This document shows positions 55,426-64,000 of a stretch of 64,000 nt of DNA, one piece after another. Positions within the stretch are counted from its first letter, which is position 1. Each line of letters begins with the position of its first letter. The translations under genes and the position numbers were made by a program. The notes under the pieces were generated by a model that was given only the letters and a program-made list of their open reading frames with translations, did not search any database and was not told the DNA's origin. Origin of the DNA: Mycetocola miduiensis (GTDB lineage: Bacteria > Actinomycetota > Actinomycetes > Actinomycetales > Microbacteriaceae); contig NZ_FOVM01000003.1 in NCBI RefSeq assembly GCF_900115155.1, positions 148,747 through 212,746 of the forward strand. The letters run 5' to 3'.

Positions 55426-55455
55426 GGGCGGACGGGAACCCAACCCCGTCCGCCC
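55426..55455 (+). other. Hairpin after the sugar-binding protein gene
   Basis: GGGCGGACGGG (55426-55436) pairs perfectly with CCCGTCCGCCC (55445-55455) with an 8-base loop. It lies between the binding protein and the first permease, with no U-tract. It probably stabilises the upstream mRNA or attenuates read-through, giving more binding protein than permease. Confidence 0.6.
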
Positions 55456-55477
55456 CTCACTTCCCCCTGGAGCGACA

Positions 55478-56458
55478 ATGAACGTCACATCCGATCTTGA
55501 AACGCAGCCCGCAGACCAGCCGCGACGAAAGGTGTCGGGACCACGTCCTCGCCCCCTCCCTCACAAGAAGTCTCGGCAGGCGCGCCGCGAGAACCTGACC
55601 GGCCTACTCCTCCTGCTGCCGGCCGCCGCCGTCATCGTGCTGTTGATGGGCGTGCCCCTCGTCTCGGTCATCATCGACAGCTTCACCGATCGCAGCTTCC
55701 TCAGCCCGGTGGCCGATTTCATCGGCCTCGAAAACTACATCGAGGTCCTGACCGATGACAGCTTCTGGTCGACCTTCAGCCGCACCCTGATTTGGACGGC
55801 CCTGTCGGTAGCCCTGCAGATCGTGATCGGCCTCGCCTTCGCTCTGCTGCTCAATCAGCGTTTCCGCGGCCGCGGCATCCTCCGCGGCGTGTTCCTGCTC
55901 CCGTGGGTGACGCCCGTCGTCGTCGTCGCCCTGATCTGGAAGTGGATGCTCAACGACCTCTACGGCGTGATCAACAACTTGCTGGCGCAGGTAAACCCGG
56001 CCTGGGGAGACCTCGCCTGGTTTTCTGACGAGTCGCTTGCGCTGTGGACGGTCATCGGGGTGAACGTGTGGCGGGGCGTGCCTTTCACCATGATCATCTT
56101 CCTCGCTGGGCTGCAGAGCGTTCCGCGCGAGCTCACGGAGGCGGCTGCCGTAGACGGCGCGGGCCGGCTGCGCACATTCGCCAACGTCACTCTGCCGCAC
56201 CTCCGCGGCATCCTGCTGACGGTCGCCCTCATCTTCACAATGTTCAACTTCAACAACTTCGACCTCGTCTACCTGTCGACGCGTGGCGGTCCCGCGGACC
56301 GCACGATGATTCTTCCCGTGAAGACCTACGAGGTCGCGTTCAAAGGATTGCAAATTGGGGAGGCCGGAGCCTGGGCCGTCCTGATGCTCATCACAATCGC
56401 GATCCTCGCCACCCTCTACTTCACCTACGTGCGCCGCAGCGAGAAGGAGTCACGATGA
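55478..56458 (+). CDS. ABC sugar transporter permease (CUT1, MalF type)
   Basis: A 326-residue permease. The long basic N-terminus precedes about six helices. The coupling EAA loop is EAAAVDGAGRLRTFANVTLP (about 217-236). GGAG lies 6-9 bases before the ATG. It pairs with the next gene; their overlap is ATGA (56455-56458). No ABC ATPase gene is in the window, as expected if a shared MsiK-type ATPase drives it. Confidence 0.93.
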   Translation: MNVTSDLETQPADQPRRKVSGPRPRPLPHKKSRQARRENLTGLLLLLPAAAVIVLLMGVPLVSVIIDSFTDRSFLSPVADFIGLENYIEVLTDDSFWSTFSRTLIWTALSVALQIVIGLAFALLLNQRFRGRGILRGVFLLPWVTPVVVVALIWKWMLNDLYGVINNLLAQVNPAWGDLAWFSDESLALWTVIGVNVWRGVPFTMIIFLAGLQSVPRELTEAAAVDGAGRLRTFANVTLPHLRGILLTVALIFTMFNFNNFDLVYLSTRGGPADRTMILPVKTYEVAFKGLQIGEAGAWAVLMLITIAILATLYFTYVRRSEKESR

Positions 56459-57288
56459 AGATTCTCGAGTCAAAAACCAACCGCCGAGTTCTCCTCCTGC
56501 TCGCGATTCTCGCCGCGACGGTGTACTCGGCCTTCCCGTTCTACTGGCTGTTCATCTCGTCGATCACCGCGCCGTCCCAGTTGTTCTCAGGTGCGCTGTT
56601 CCCGTCGGCCTTCAGCGCCGAGAGTTATGTGCAGCTGTTCTCCGCCACACCGATCTTCACCTGGCTGGGCAACAGCATCCTCGTAGCGGTTATCGTCACT
56701 GCCCTGACCGTTGTCGTCGCAGTACTCGGCGCCTACAGCCTGGCGTTCTTCCCCACCCGAATCGGACAGGCGGCAGGACAGCTCATCCTCTTCACCTACA
56801 TGTTCCCCGGCGTCGTGGTGGTCGTGCCCGCGTACACGCTCCTCAGCCGGTTAGGCCTCGTCGACAACCTCGTCGGGCTCGTCCTCGTCGAACTGGTCCT
56901 GACTGTCCCCTTCTGCATCTGGATGCTGCGAAGCTTCTTCCTGCAGGTGCCTAAGGAGCTGCTGGAAGCAGGCCGGATCGACGGCGCCTCTCGGATGAGG
57001 GTGCTGTGGGCCATTCTCCTGCCCGTCGCGCGACCCGGCGTCATTGCGATCGCAGTCTTCTCCTTCATCTTCTCGTGGAACGAGTACCTCTTCCCCCTCG
57101 TGCTCATCAACGCGGACGAGGGCAAGACCCTGCCGCTCGGTGTCGCCGGCTTCATGGGCAACCTGACCGTGCAGTGGGGCCCCCTCCTGGCTTCGGGCGT
57201 CGTCGCCGTGATTCCGGTGCTTGTCCTCTTCCTGTTCCTGCAGCGCCATCTGGTCGAGGGCTTGATGGCCGGGGCGGTCAAGGGATGA
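56455..57288 (+). CDS. ABC sugar transporter permease (CUT1, MalG type)
   Basis: A 277-residue permease with six helices and the EAA loop LEAGRIDGASRMRVLWAILL (about 171-190). SWNEYLFPLVL (about 206-216) is typical of MalG-type components. The ATG overlaps the first permease stop. Its own stop overlaps the GH43 ATG (57285-57288). Tight coupling ties import to hydrolysis. Confidence 0.93.
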   Translation: MKILESKTNRRVLLLLAILAATVYSAFPFYWLFISSITAPSQLFSGALFPSAFSAESYVQLFSATPIFTWLGNSILVAVIVTALTVVVAVLGAYSLAFFPTRIGQAAGQLILFTYMFPGVVVVVPAYTLLSRLGLVDNLVGLVLVELVLTVPFCIWMLRSFFLQVPKELLEAGRIDGASRMRVLWAILLPVARPGVIAIAVFSFIFSWNEYLFPLVLINADEGKTLPLGVAGFMGNLTVQWGPLLASGVVAVIPVLVLFLFLQRHLVEGLMAGAVKG

Positions 57289-58925
57289 CAAGTCCCTCGC
57301 CCGCGACCGCCTTCACCAACCCCGTCATTTCCGGCTTCCATCCCGATCCCAGCGTCTGCCGCGTAGGAGACCGCTTCTACCTTGTGGTGAGCTCGTTCGA
57401 GTACTTCCCCGGCATCCCAATATTCACGAGCACCGACCTTGTGTCGTGGCTCCCACTCGGGCACGTCCTCGACCGGCGGAGCCAACTGGACCTGTCCGGT
57501 GCCGCGGCATCAGGAGGAATCTACGCACCGACCATCCGTTACCATGACGGGCTCTTCTTCGTAACCGCGACGAACGTATCCGGCCGAGGGCACTTCATCG
57601 TCCACGCATCCGACCCCGCCGGCCCCTGGTCCGATCCGGTGTGGGTCGACCAGAATGGAATCGATCCGTCTCTTTACTTCGAGGACGGGCTCGCGTACTT
57701 CGCATCGAATATCGAACCGCACCCCGCCGGGCCCCATGTAGAGAACCCGGGCTTCGAGCGCGGCATCCAGCAGTCGCTGGTGGATCCGATGACCGGCCGC
57801 CTACTCGCAGAACCTCGCTTCCTCTGGGGCGGGACCGGCGCGCGTTACCCGGAGGCGCCGCACCTCTATCGCCGGGGCGATTTCTACTACCTCGTCCTCG
57901 CGGAGGGCGGGACGGAATATGGCCATATGGTGACCATCGGACGATCGACCTCGCCCTGGGGCCCTTTCGAGGCTTCCCCGCATGGCCCTCTGGTGAGTCA
58001 TCGCAGCGTCGCTAGTCCCCTGCAGGCCGTCGGTCACGCCGACCTCGTGACCCTGCCGAACGGCGACTGGTGGCTGGTGTGCCTCGGGGTCCGCCCGGTC
58101 GGCCAGTGGCCGCGCCATCTCCTCGGGCGCGAGACCCTCCTCGCGCCGGTACAGTGGCGCGAGGACGGATGGCCGACAGTTGGCGACGGTGGCAAGATCG
58201 AGGTCGAGCAGCCGCGCCCACCGCTCCCGGCATCCGCACCGTCCCCCATAACTACGCGCGACGACTTCGACGGACTCCGTCTACGAGCGGAATGGGAGTT
58301 CGTCCGCCAACCCCTCGATGCTGAGGTGCTGCACGGAACGCGTCCCGGATGGCTGACGCTCGTGGCGGAGGCTGTCGGTCTCGTAGACCCGTTCCCGTGC
58401 TTCGTGGGCCGTCGGCAGCAGCACTACTCCTTCGAGGCGCAGACGCGGCTGGAATACTCGCCGGCCTTGGACGGCGAGGAAGCCGGCATTGCGGTGCGCA
58501 TGAACGACAACCATTTCTTCGCCTTCGGCGTCCGACGGCGAGGACCCGTCAAGGAGATCGTCCTCCGCCAGGTGATCGGGCGACTGGATCTCTGCACGGT
58601 GGTCGGTGAAACGGACGAGAGCGACCTGATGCTTCGCGTCGTTGGGGACGTCGACTCCTACGTCTTCTCCGCTACGACCCGCCTCGGGACGGTGCACACG
58701 AGCGATCCTGTCGAGTCCCGTTTCCTCGCCACTGAATTCGCCGGCGGCTTCACCGGCGTTCTTATCGGGCTGTACGTCGCGTTCCCGTCCGGCCGCTCCA
58801 CGCCCGCGCATTTCGACTGGTTCGATTACCGGCCGAACCCGAGCGCCGAGGACGGTGGCTCAGTCCAACTCTCCGTTCTCGAGGTCGCCGGACCAGAGGA
58901 GCTGGCGGGAAAGACGGCGACGTGA
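57285..58925 (+). CDS. Glycoside hydrolase family 43 (xylosidase/arabinofuranosidase type)
   Basis: A 546-residue GH43 with a five-bladed propeller (1-310) and a C-terminal beta-sandwich (GH43_C2 type, about 325-530). The catalytic base Asp lies in NPVISGFHPDPS (12-23), the pKa-modulating Asp is in NGIDPSLYFEDG, and the acid Glu is in RYPEAPHLYRRGD. The subfamily with this C-terminal domain includes beta-xylosidases and arabinofuranosidases acting on imported oligosaccharides. It has no signal peptide, so it works inside the cell on products delivered by the coupled ABC transporter. The ATG overlaps the permease stop. Confidence 0.92.
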   Translation: MTSPSPATAFTNPVISGFHPDPSVCRVGDRFYLVVSSFEYFPGIPIFTSTDLVSWLPLGHVLDRRSQLDLSGAAASGGIYAPTIRYHDGLFFVTATNVSGRGHFIVHASDPAGPWSDPVWVDQNGIDPSLYFEDGLAYFASNIEPHPAGPHVENPGFERGIQQSLVDPMTGRLLAEPRFLWGGTGARYPEAPHLYRRGDFYYLVLAEGGTEYGHMVTIGRSTSPWGPFEASPHGPLVSHRSVASPLQAVGHADLVTLPNGDWWLVCLGVRPVGQWPRHLLGRETLLAPVQWREDGWPTVGDGGKIEVEQPRPPLPASAPSPITTRDDFDGLRLRAEWEFVRQPLDAEVLHGTRPGWLTLVAEAVGLVDPFPCFVGRRQQHYSFEAQTRLEYSPALDGEEAGIAVRMNDNHFFAFGVRRRGPVKEIVLRQVIGRLDLCTVVGETDESDLMLRVVGDVDSYVFSATTRLGTVHTSDPVESRFLATEFAGGFTGVLIGLYVAFPSGRSTPAHFDWFDYRPNPSAEDGGSVQLSVLEVAGPEELAGKTAT

Positions 58926-58977
58926 CCGACGCCTGTCTCCCAACGGTCGCATCCGTAACAACCCACGAAAGGACACC

Positions 58978-61302
58978 ATGGCCCAGCCCGTCTCCCTCAA
59001 CATCGACAGCGTTGCGAGTCGTCCCGTCGTTGTCGTGCGCCGCGGCGACGACGTCGTCGAACTGACCACCCCGGTCATCGTCACCGTCCTCGACCACGAA
59101 CCGGCCCGCTCCGGATATGACACGGTCGACGACGACAACGGCTCAGTTCGTGGCCAGGCGCACGTGGAACTGGTTGACGGGACGGTAGTGAGCGTGACCG
59201 ACCTCCTGAGCGTCGCAGACGACAACGCCGTTCGCCTGGATCGTCGCGTGACGGTGGTCGCGTTGGGATCCGGCTCCGGGCTCCAGGTTCGGTTGGAAGG
59301 AGTGAGCCGGACGACCGGGACGACGGAGTCCGAGTGGCAGTACTACCTGCCCTGCACTCTCTACAACCGCAATGACGGTGACGGGGACGGCGTCGAGGAC
59401 TATCTCGGCAGTTACACGCAGGACCTGCGTGACGACAAGAACGGAGCGCTGGCGGCGCTCGCCCGCTCGCCGAAGACGGGGACGGCCTTCTCCATCGCCC
59501 GCACGACAGTTCCGACCTTCGATACCGCGATCAGTGCCGACGACTTGCGGGCGAGGAGTTTCGTGCAGTCCACTGACATCGGCTCTCTCGGTCTCGCTCC
59601 CGGATCGGACGGCTCAGTCACGCTCCGCGCCAGCTACCCCTTCGCGGAGGAGCGGAGCTTCTCCCTCGACACCGCAGGCACCGGATGGGAGGCGTACGCT
59701 CCTCTGACGGCTGACCTGGAAATGAACCTTTCGTATGAGTTTCGCATCGAAGTCGGCACTCCCGACCTCACGGAGGCCATCTGGGCACTCTTCGAGCACC
59801 AGCGGCAGCAACTAGGAACGCAGCGCCCGTCCCCCGATGTGAGCCTTGACGAGTCCGTGGAGTACCGCCAGCTGCTGACCCAGCTCAACTACCGCAAGTG
59901 GAGCAAGGACGAGAATGAGAAAGAGCCGGCCGGCTACCTCGTGCACTTCTCGCCCCGCTCCGGCGAGGTCCGGGGCTCGCTCATCGAATTCGGGTTCTCC
60001 GGCGACCAGACACTGGTCGCGTGGGCGCAACTCGCCTACGGCTACCGCACCAACGTGCGGCTCTACCAGGACAGGGCACGGTCGGTCATCGACTTCTTCG
60101 TCCGGCACTGCCAGCTGGAGAACGGGTTCTCCCAAGGCATCTACGACCCAATCCACGACAGGTTCACCTACTGGTTCACCGGCATCCTGATGCCCTTCCA
60201 GTACGCCGAGGACGAGGAGGATGTGCGCCGTTTCGTCGGAAGGCAGATGGCCGAGGCCCTGATGCCGATCGCTCGCGAGCTGCGGGAGGTTGAAGGCAAC
60301 TACATGAGAACCATGTGCGAGTCGTTCTACCCGATCCTGCTCGCGTATGAGTTGGATGCCGCCAACGGGCGCACGAACGACGAGTGGTTGACCACAGGAC
60401 GTCGGTTCGGCGAGTTCCTGCTGGACGCGCAGGCTGAGGATGGGTCATGGTTCCGCGCATACGAGCCGAGCGGGGACGGCTTGACGTCCCCAGGCGCCTG
60501 GTTCGGCAAATCTTACGTGGAGCAAAAAAGCGGGACCATTTTTCCCGTCCCGGTTCTCACGATGCTGCACCGCCTCACCGGGGACGAGCGGTACCTGACC
60601 GCCGCGGAGAAGGCGGCGGACTTCATCATCCAGAACTACGTCGAGCCGACTGTATACATGGGCGGCCTCAACGACACGACCCACATCAAGTCGGTCAAAA
60701 CCGATGCTGTCGGCGTGATGTTCCTCATGCGCTCGCTCCTCAAAGCCTACGAGGCCACGTCGCGGAGGCCCTACCTCGACGCGGCGGTGAAGTCAGCGAA
60801 GATCCTCTCCTCGTGGGTCTACTTGTGGGACGTTCCGATGCCGGAGGGTACCCTTCTCGCCGAGGCCGGGTTCAAGTCCACCGGCTGGGCGGGCTGCGAC
60901 GTCATTGCCTCAGGTAGCTACCTGGACGATGAATTCCTCGAGTTCACTGCAGATCTCGTCCGCATCGCCGAGCTTGCCGGTGAGCCCGCGCTTTTCGACA
61001 TCGCCGAGCTCGTCGAATACGGGATGCAGTACGGGGTCTCAACCCCTACCAACGACCACGGCTATGTGGCCCCGGGGATCCAGTGCGAAGGGATCCTCAC
61101 GTCGTACTGGGTCAGCGCCCCTGACACCACGGAGTTTTCCGGCGCAGTGAACAAGGTGAAGGGCGACGACAACGATACCTGCAACGCACTCACCAATGCC
61201 CAGGCGGCCTACGGCATCTACAGTCTCGTCGACGCCTACGGTACCTCCGATTTCTCAGAGCTTCGCAACCAAATCTTCCAGCACGAGCGGGTGAACAAGT
61301 GA
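58978..61302 (+). CDS. Large uncharacterised glycan-active candidate, paralogue B (774 aa)
   Basis: A 774-residue paralogue of the 51624 gene, aligned without large gaps: YNRNDGDGDGVEDYLGSY begins at residue 129 in both, and KGDDNDTCN starts at 728 here and 727 there. Conserved blocks also include YLVHFSPRSGE, ENGFSQGIYD, WFTGILMPFQYAEDE, GGLNDTTHIKSVKTDAVG, YLWDVPMP and APGIQCEGILTSYW. The N-terminal loop DGDGDGVED is a calcium-binding-like DxDxDGxxD. No signal peptide. AAAGGA precedes the ATG by 6 bases. It sits between GH43 and the Gfo/Idh gene in the transporter operon, so its substrate is likely related to that pathway. Family unknown to me. Confidence 0.72.
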   Translation: MAQPVSLNIDSVASRPVVVVRRGDDVVELTTPVIVTVLDHEPARSGYDTVDDDNGSVRGQAHVELVDGTVVSVTDLLSVADDNAVRLDRRVTVVALGSGSGLQVRLEGVSRTTGTTESEWQYYLPCTLYNRNDGDGDGVEDYLGSYTQDLRDDKNGALAALARSPKTGTAFSIARTTVPTFDTAISADDLRARSFVQSTDIGSLGLAPGSDGSVTLRASYPFAEERSFSLDTAGTGWEAYAPLTADLEMNLSYEFRIEVGTPDLTEAIWALFEHQRQQLGTQRPSPDVSLDESVEYRQLLTQLNYRKWSKDENEKEPAGYLVHFSPRSGEVRGSLIEFGFSGDQTLVAWAQLAYGYRTNVRLYQDRARSVIDFFVRHCQLENGFSQGIYDPIHDRFTYWFTGILMPFQYAEDEEDVRRFVGRQMAEALMPIARELREVEGNYMRTMCESFYPILLAYELDAANGRTNDEWLTTGRRFGEFLLDAQAEDGSWFRAYEPSGDGLTSPGAWFGKSYVEQKSGTIFPVPVLTMLHRLTGDERYLTAAEKAADFIIQNYVEPTVYMGGLNDTTHIKSVKTDAVGVMFLMRSLLKAYEATSRRPYLDAAVKSAKILSSWVYLWDVPMPEGTLLAEAGFKSTGWAGCDVIASGSYLDDEFLEFTADLVRIAELAGEPALFDIAELVEYGMQYGVSTPTNDHGYVAPGIQCEGILTSYWVSAPDTTEFSGAVNKVKGDDNDTCNALTNAQAAYGIYSLVDAYGTSDFSELRNQIFQHERVNK

Positions 61303-62375
61303 CCAACCTGCAGGCAAGGGGCGAAATCGCTCCCCAGGAGGCATCCCACGCGCCGCTGCGCTGGGGAATTCTCGGGGTCGGCTACATCGCTCCCCAATTC
61401 GCACGGGACGTACTGCGGTCTCGCTTCGGCACTCTGACGGCCGTAGCGAGCCGGGACGCGGCGCGAGCGGCAGAGCTCGCGGCGGCACATGGGGCCGCTA
61501 AGCACTTCGGCTCCTACCAAGAGCTTCTTGACGACAATGAGGTCGACGCCGTCTACATCGCCCTTCCGAACCACCTCCATCTGGAGTGGACAGAGAAGAG
61601 CGCCCGCGCGGGCAAGCACGTCCTCTGCGAGAAGCCGATCGCCCTGAACGCGGCCCAAGCGGCCCGCGCTGCCCAAACTGCGGAGGAGCATGGAGTCGCG
61701 CTCCTCGAGGGGTATATGTATCGCGCCCATCCCCAGATGACTGAGCTCGTTCGCCTACTCGGAGACGGTGTGATCGGCGAGGTGCGCGTCATGGAGTCCT
61801 CCTTCGGCGGTCACATGCACGGCGGGTACGACAACTACCGGATGCAACGGGCAGCGGGCGGGGGCGCCCTGATGGACTTGGGATGCTACGGCCTGTCGCT
61901 GTCCCGGCTGGTCGCTGGCATCGGAACCGGCCGGCGCTTCGCCGAACCCGTCTCGGCCAGAGCAACCGCCCGAATCGGCGAGAGGAGCCGGGTGGACGAG
62001 TGGGGCGTCGGGGTCTTCGAGTTCGAGAACGGACTGATCTCGAGCATCACCTGCGGCAACCAGGTGGACATCCCCTCGATTGCCCACCTCTGGGGTACCG
62101 AGGGAAGCATCACGATCAGCAACCCGTGGCAGCCGGAGATTGGAGGCCGCACCCCCGAACTGCTCATCAAGCGAAACGACACGATCGAGTCGCGAGTCAT
62201 CCCGAGCGACCGGCCGTTGTATGCGCTTGAGGTCGACACTTTCGCCGAGTACGTCCGCACCGGCTCGGTGCCGTTACCTGTAATGGACCTCGCCGATTCG
62301 CTCGGCAACATGCGGGCTTTGGACAGCTGGCGCCGCGCCATCGGTCTTCGCTTTCCCACGGATGAGGAGGACTAG
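61299..62375 (+). CDS. Gfo/Idh/MocA-family oxidoreductase
   Basis: A 358-residue NAD(P)-dependent sugar oxidoreductase. The Rossmann fold is GILGVGYIAPQFARDVLR (about 23-40), and HVLCEKPIALNAAQA (about 107-121) contains the catalytic-type Lys of the family. GALMDLGCYGLSL follows in the C-terminal beta-sheet. Such enzymes oxidise sugar hydroxyls or epimerise sugars. The GTG start overlaps the paralogue B stop by four bases. A partner for the keto product could be the aldo/keto reductase encoded next. Confidence 0.9.
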   Translation: MTNLQARGEIAPQEASHAPLRWGILGVGYIAPQFARDVLRSRFGTLTAVASRDAARAAELAAAHGAAKHFGSYQELLDDNEVDAVYIALPNHLHLEWTEKSARAGKHVLCEKPIALNAAQAARAAQTAEEHGVALLEGYMYRAHPQMTELVRLLGDGVIGEVRVMESSFGGHMHGGYDNYRMQRAAGGGALMDLGCYGLSLSRLVAGIGTGRRFAEPVSARATARIGERSRVDEWGVGVFEFENGLISSITCGNQVDIPSIAHLWGTEGSITISNPWQPEIGGRTPELLIKRNDTIESRVIPSDRPLYALEVDTFAEYVRTGSVPLPVMDLADSLGNMRALDSWRRAIGLRFPTDEED

Positions 62376-62379
62376 GAAA

Positions 62380-63366
62380 ATGCAGTTTGGAACCATTCCC
62401 GGAGTGCCCGTTCCTGTGTCGAGGCTGGTCATGGGCACCGCTGCCATGTCGATCGACGCCCGCAAAGACGCGTTCGCCCTGCTCGACGAATACGTCCGGC
62501 TGGAGGGAAACACGCTCGACACTGCCGCCATCTATGGGATCGACCGCTCGTGCGAGCGGGTCGTGGGCGAGTGGATCACTCGCAGCGGTATCCGTGACCG
62601 ACTATCAATCATCGCAAAGGGCGCGTGCTCGACGTCGGCCGACCCGGAATTGGTCACGAGTGACCTCGTCCGTTCGCTGGAGGAGCTCCGAATCGAGACC
62701 GCGGACGTGTATATGATGCACCGCGACAACCCGTCGATCCCCGCGGGTGAGTTCGTGGAAGTGATGAACGAGCACGTCGCGGCCGGCCGCATCCGCGCCA
62801 TCGGTGGCTCCAACTGGCTCCCTCACCGGATTGAGGAGGCCAATGCGTACGCCGCTGAGCACGGCCTCGTCGGGTTCACGGTCAGCAGCCCGAACTTCTC
62901 GCTCGCCCTCTGGAACGAGGCGACCTGGACGGACTGCTACAGCGCGTCGGATCTGCCGACTCGCCGCTGGTACGAGGAGCGTGATTTGTCGCTCTTCGCC
63001 TGGTCCAGTCAGGCGAGCGGCTTCTTCACCGGCCGATTCGACCGCGCTGACGCTGTGAACCCCGCCCTCGCGGATGTCGTGCGGGTGTGGTTCAACGATG
63101 AGAACTTCGCACGCCGGGAGCGCGCCGAGGAGACCGCCGCTCAGCGAGGGGTGTCCGCCACCGAGATTGCGCTGGCGTTCGTGCTTTCACAACGCTTCAG
63201 CGCCTTCGCCCTTATCGGCCCTCAAACGATCGACGAGCTCCGCTCCTCCATGGCGGCTGCAGACCTCGTCCTCACTCCGGAGGAGTGCGCCTACGTGAAC
63301 CTGGAGTCGGACCGCTGCTCCACGGGATGGGATTCGACGGCCGAGTTCAGTGGTCAGCGTTCCTAG
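62380..63366 (+). CDS. Aldo/keto reductase
   Basis: A 328-residue TIM-barrel reductase. The catalytic tetrad appears in LDTAAIYGID (Asp/Tyr), IIAKGACS (Lys) and VYMMHRDNPS (His). GFTVSSPNFSL and the C-terminal NADPH-binding ALIGPQTIDELR are typical. The ATG at 62380 follows an AGGAGG (11-16 bases upstream) and lies 5 bases after the Gfo/Idh stop. It probably reduces a sugar aldehyde or ketone produced by the locus. It is the last rightward gene of the operon. Confidence 0.88.
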   Translation: MQFGTIPGVPVPVSRLVMGTAAMSIDARKDAFALLDEYVRLEGNTLDTAAIYGIDRSCERVVGEWITRSGIRDRLSIIAKGACSTSADPELVTSDLVRSLEELRIETADVYMMHRDNPSIPAGEFVEVMNEHVAAGRIRAIGGSNWLPHRIEEANAYAAEHGLVGFTVSSPNFSLALWNEATWTDCYSASDLPTRRWYEERDLSLFAWSSQASGFFTGRFDRADAVNPALADVVRVWFNDENFARRERAEETAAQRGVSATEIALAFVLSQRFSAFALIGPQTIDELRSSMAAADLVLTPEECAYVNLESDRCSTGWDSTAEFSGQRS

Positions 63367-63405
63367 AAGACTGCTGAAGAAGGTACTTGGTTGCGAGCGT
63401 CTACG

Positions 63406-63434
63406 CGGCCTCCCAATTGGTAAGACGGAGGCCG
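63406..63434. terminator. Hairpin between convergent genes at the operon end
   Basis: CGGCCTCC (63406-63413) pairs with GGAGGCCG (63427-63434) around a 13-base loop. It lies after the aldo/keto reductase stop and before the third paralogue's stop on the other strand. There is no U-tract, so termination would rely on the stem or Rho. Confidence 0.4.
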
Positions 63435-63486
63435 GGCCTGTGGCCGCGGCCCCCGTCTCGCCGTTCAATGTCGCGTCAACCGCGAC

Positions 63487-64000
63487 TCAGGCTCCTTGGC
63501 CCGTCGCCCCCAGGATCCGACGGATTTCGGAGAACTCGATCGTGCCGAAGGTGTTGCGGAGGGTGTCCAGACCATAGAGGGCTTGGGCGTTGACGAGCCC
63601 GTTGCACGTGTCGTTGTCGTCGCCCTTCTTCTTGTTCACCGCTCCTGAAAAGGCGGTCTTCTCGGGAGCGCTCAGCCAGTATGACGTCATGTAGCCCTCG
63701 CACTGGATGCCCGGTGCGGCGTAGCCGAGCATGTTGCCGGGGATGGAGAGCCCATACTGCATGCCGGCGAGCACGATCTCGACGATGTCGACGAGGTCCG
63801 GCTCCTCGGCGGCTTGCGCGATGTCGAGCATGTCGCCGACGAATTCGAGGAACTCGTCGTCCACGTAGCCGCCCCCTGGGATGGCGTCGCAGACCGCCCA
63901 GCCGGTGCTCCGGAATCCACCGACGTCGAGCAGGGACCCCTTGGGGAAGGGCACGTCCCACAGGAACAGCCACGAACTCAGGACCTTCGCCGCTTTGAGC
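63487..64000 (-). CDS. Third paralogue of the large uncharacterised glycan-active family (C-terminal part)
   Basis: The frame extends past the right edge; about 170 C-terminal residues are visible. They match paralogue A closely: LKAAKVLSSWLFLWDVPFPK, FRSTGWAVCDAIPGGGYVDD, MLGYAAPGIQCEGYMTSYWL and KKKGDDNDTCNGLVNAQALYG. It is encoded on the opposite strand to the operon, so it has its own promoter outside the window, possibly with another LacI operator. The family's last helix and the GDDNDTCN segment are complete, so the gene appears intact on this side. Confidence 0.72.
   Translation of the reverse strand, partial: LKAAKVLSSWLFLWDVPFPKGSLLDVGGFRSTGWAVCDAIPGGGYVDDEFLEFVGDMLDIAQAAEEPDLVDIVEIVLAGMQYGLSIPGNMLGYAAPGIQCEGYMTSYWLSAPEKTAFSGAVNKKKGDDNDTCNGLVNAQALYGLDTLRNTFGTIEFSEIRRILGATGQGA

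Overview
The window is high-GC DNA with dense, often overlapping genes, GTG/TTG starts, and gene families typical of Actinobacteria (MsiK-type sugar transporter lacking its own ATPase, PadR/LacI/GntR/IclR regulators, DUF4062-STAND ATPase, zinc-ribbon and UBP-finger proteins). A member of Microbacteriaceae is the best guess, but no rRNA or other firm taxonomic marker is present. No tRNA, rRNA, CRISPR array or intact insertion sequence was seen.

Layout. 1-3.9 kb: small membrane and secreted proteins (PLDc_N/SHOCT, GAP family, SGNH hydrolase, RluA pseudouridine synthase). 3.9-8.1 kb: an IclR regulator and a TfdB/MobA-type aromatic FAD monooxygenase share a near-palindromic box in their promoters, followed by an NDH-2-like flavoprotein. 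8.1-19 kb: a frameshifted DUF4062-STAND ATPase, a 1036-residue membrane hydrolase, a TetR/MFS efflux pair and several decayed genes. 19-30.6 kb: an aromatic meta-cleavage island. A PadR-controlled rightward unit (class II aldolase-like decarboxylase candidate, extradiol dioxygenase, 4-oxalocrotonate tautomerase) faces a leftward eight-gene operon (hydratase, decarboxylase, NitT/TauT-type ABC transporter, semialdehyde dehydrogenase, catechol 2,3-dioxygenase) with a GntR gene upstream. Together they encode ring cleavage of a catechol or carboxycatechol, oxidation to oxalocrotonate, tautomerisation, decarboxylation and hydration, with uptake built into the same transcript. The final aldolase and acetaldehyde dehydrogenase are not in the window.

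30.7-39.3 kb: housekeeping and accessory genes (GYD protein, ArfB, AlkD-like, M24 peptidase, PhoD-like phosphatase, PadR, EEP nuclease) separated by remnants of M6-like peptidase, PhoX and UbiB genes. 39.4-50.2 kb: a leftward, translationally coupled stress operon dnaK-grpE-cbpA-cbpM-clpB-trx-UBP finger-cNMP/FAD protein, preceded by a MEDS-LuxR regulator and a membrane protein. 50.4-64 kb: a LacI-controlled glycan-use locus with CUT1 ABC components, GH43, Gfo/Idh and aldo/keto reductase, and three paralogues of a large (about 770 residue) protein family that I cannot assign. LacI-type operators TCGAAA-NN-TTTCGA sit at both rightward promoters.

Two patterns cut across the window. At least seven genes are remnants that kept recognisable ends but lost internal segments, with no mobile element nearby. 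Both ABC substrate-binding protein genes are followed by a strong GC hairpin before the next operon gene. The best candidate for an undescribed system is the LacI locus with the triplicated uncharacterised family.
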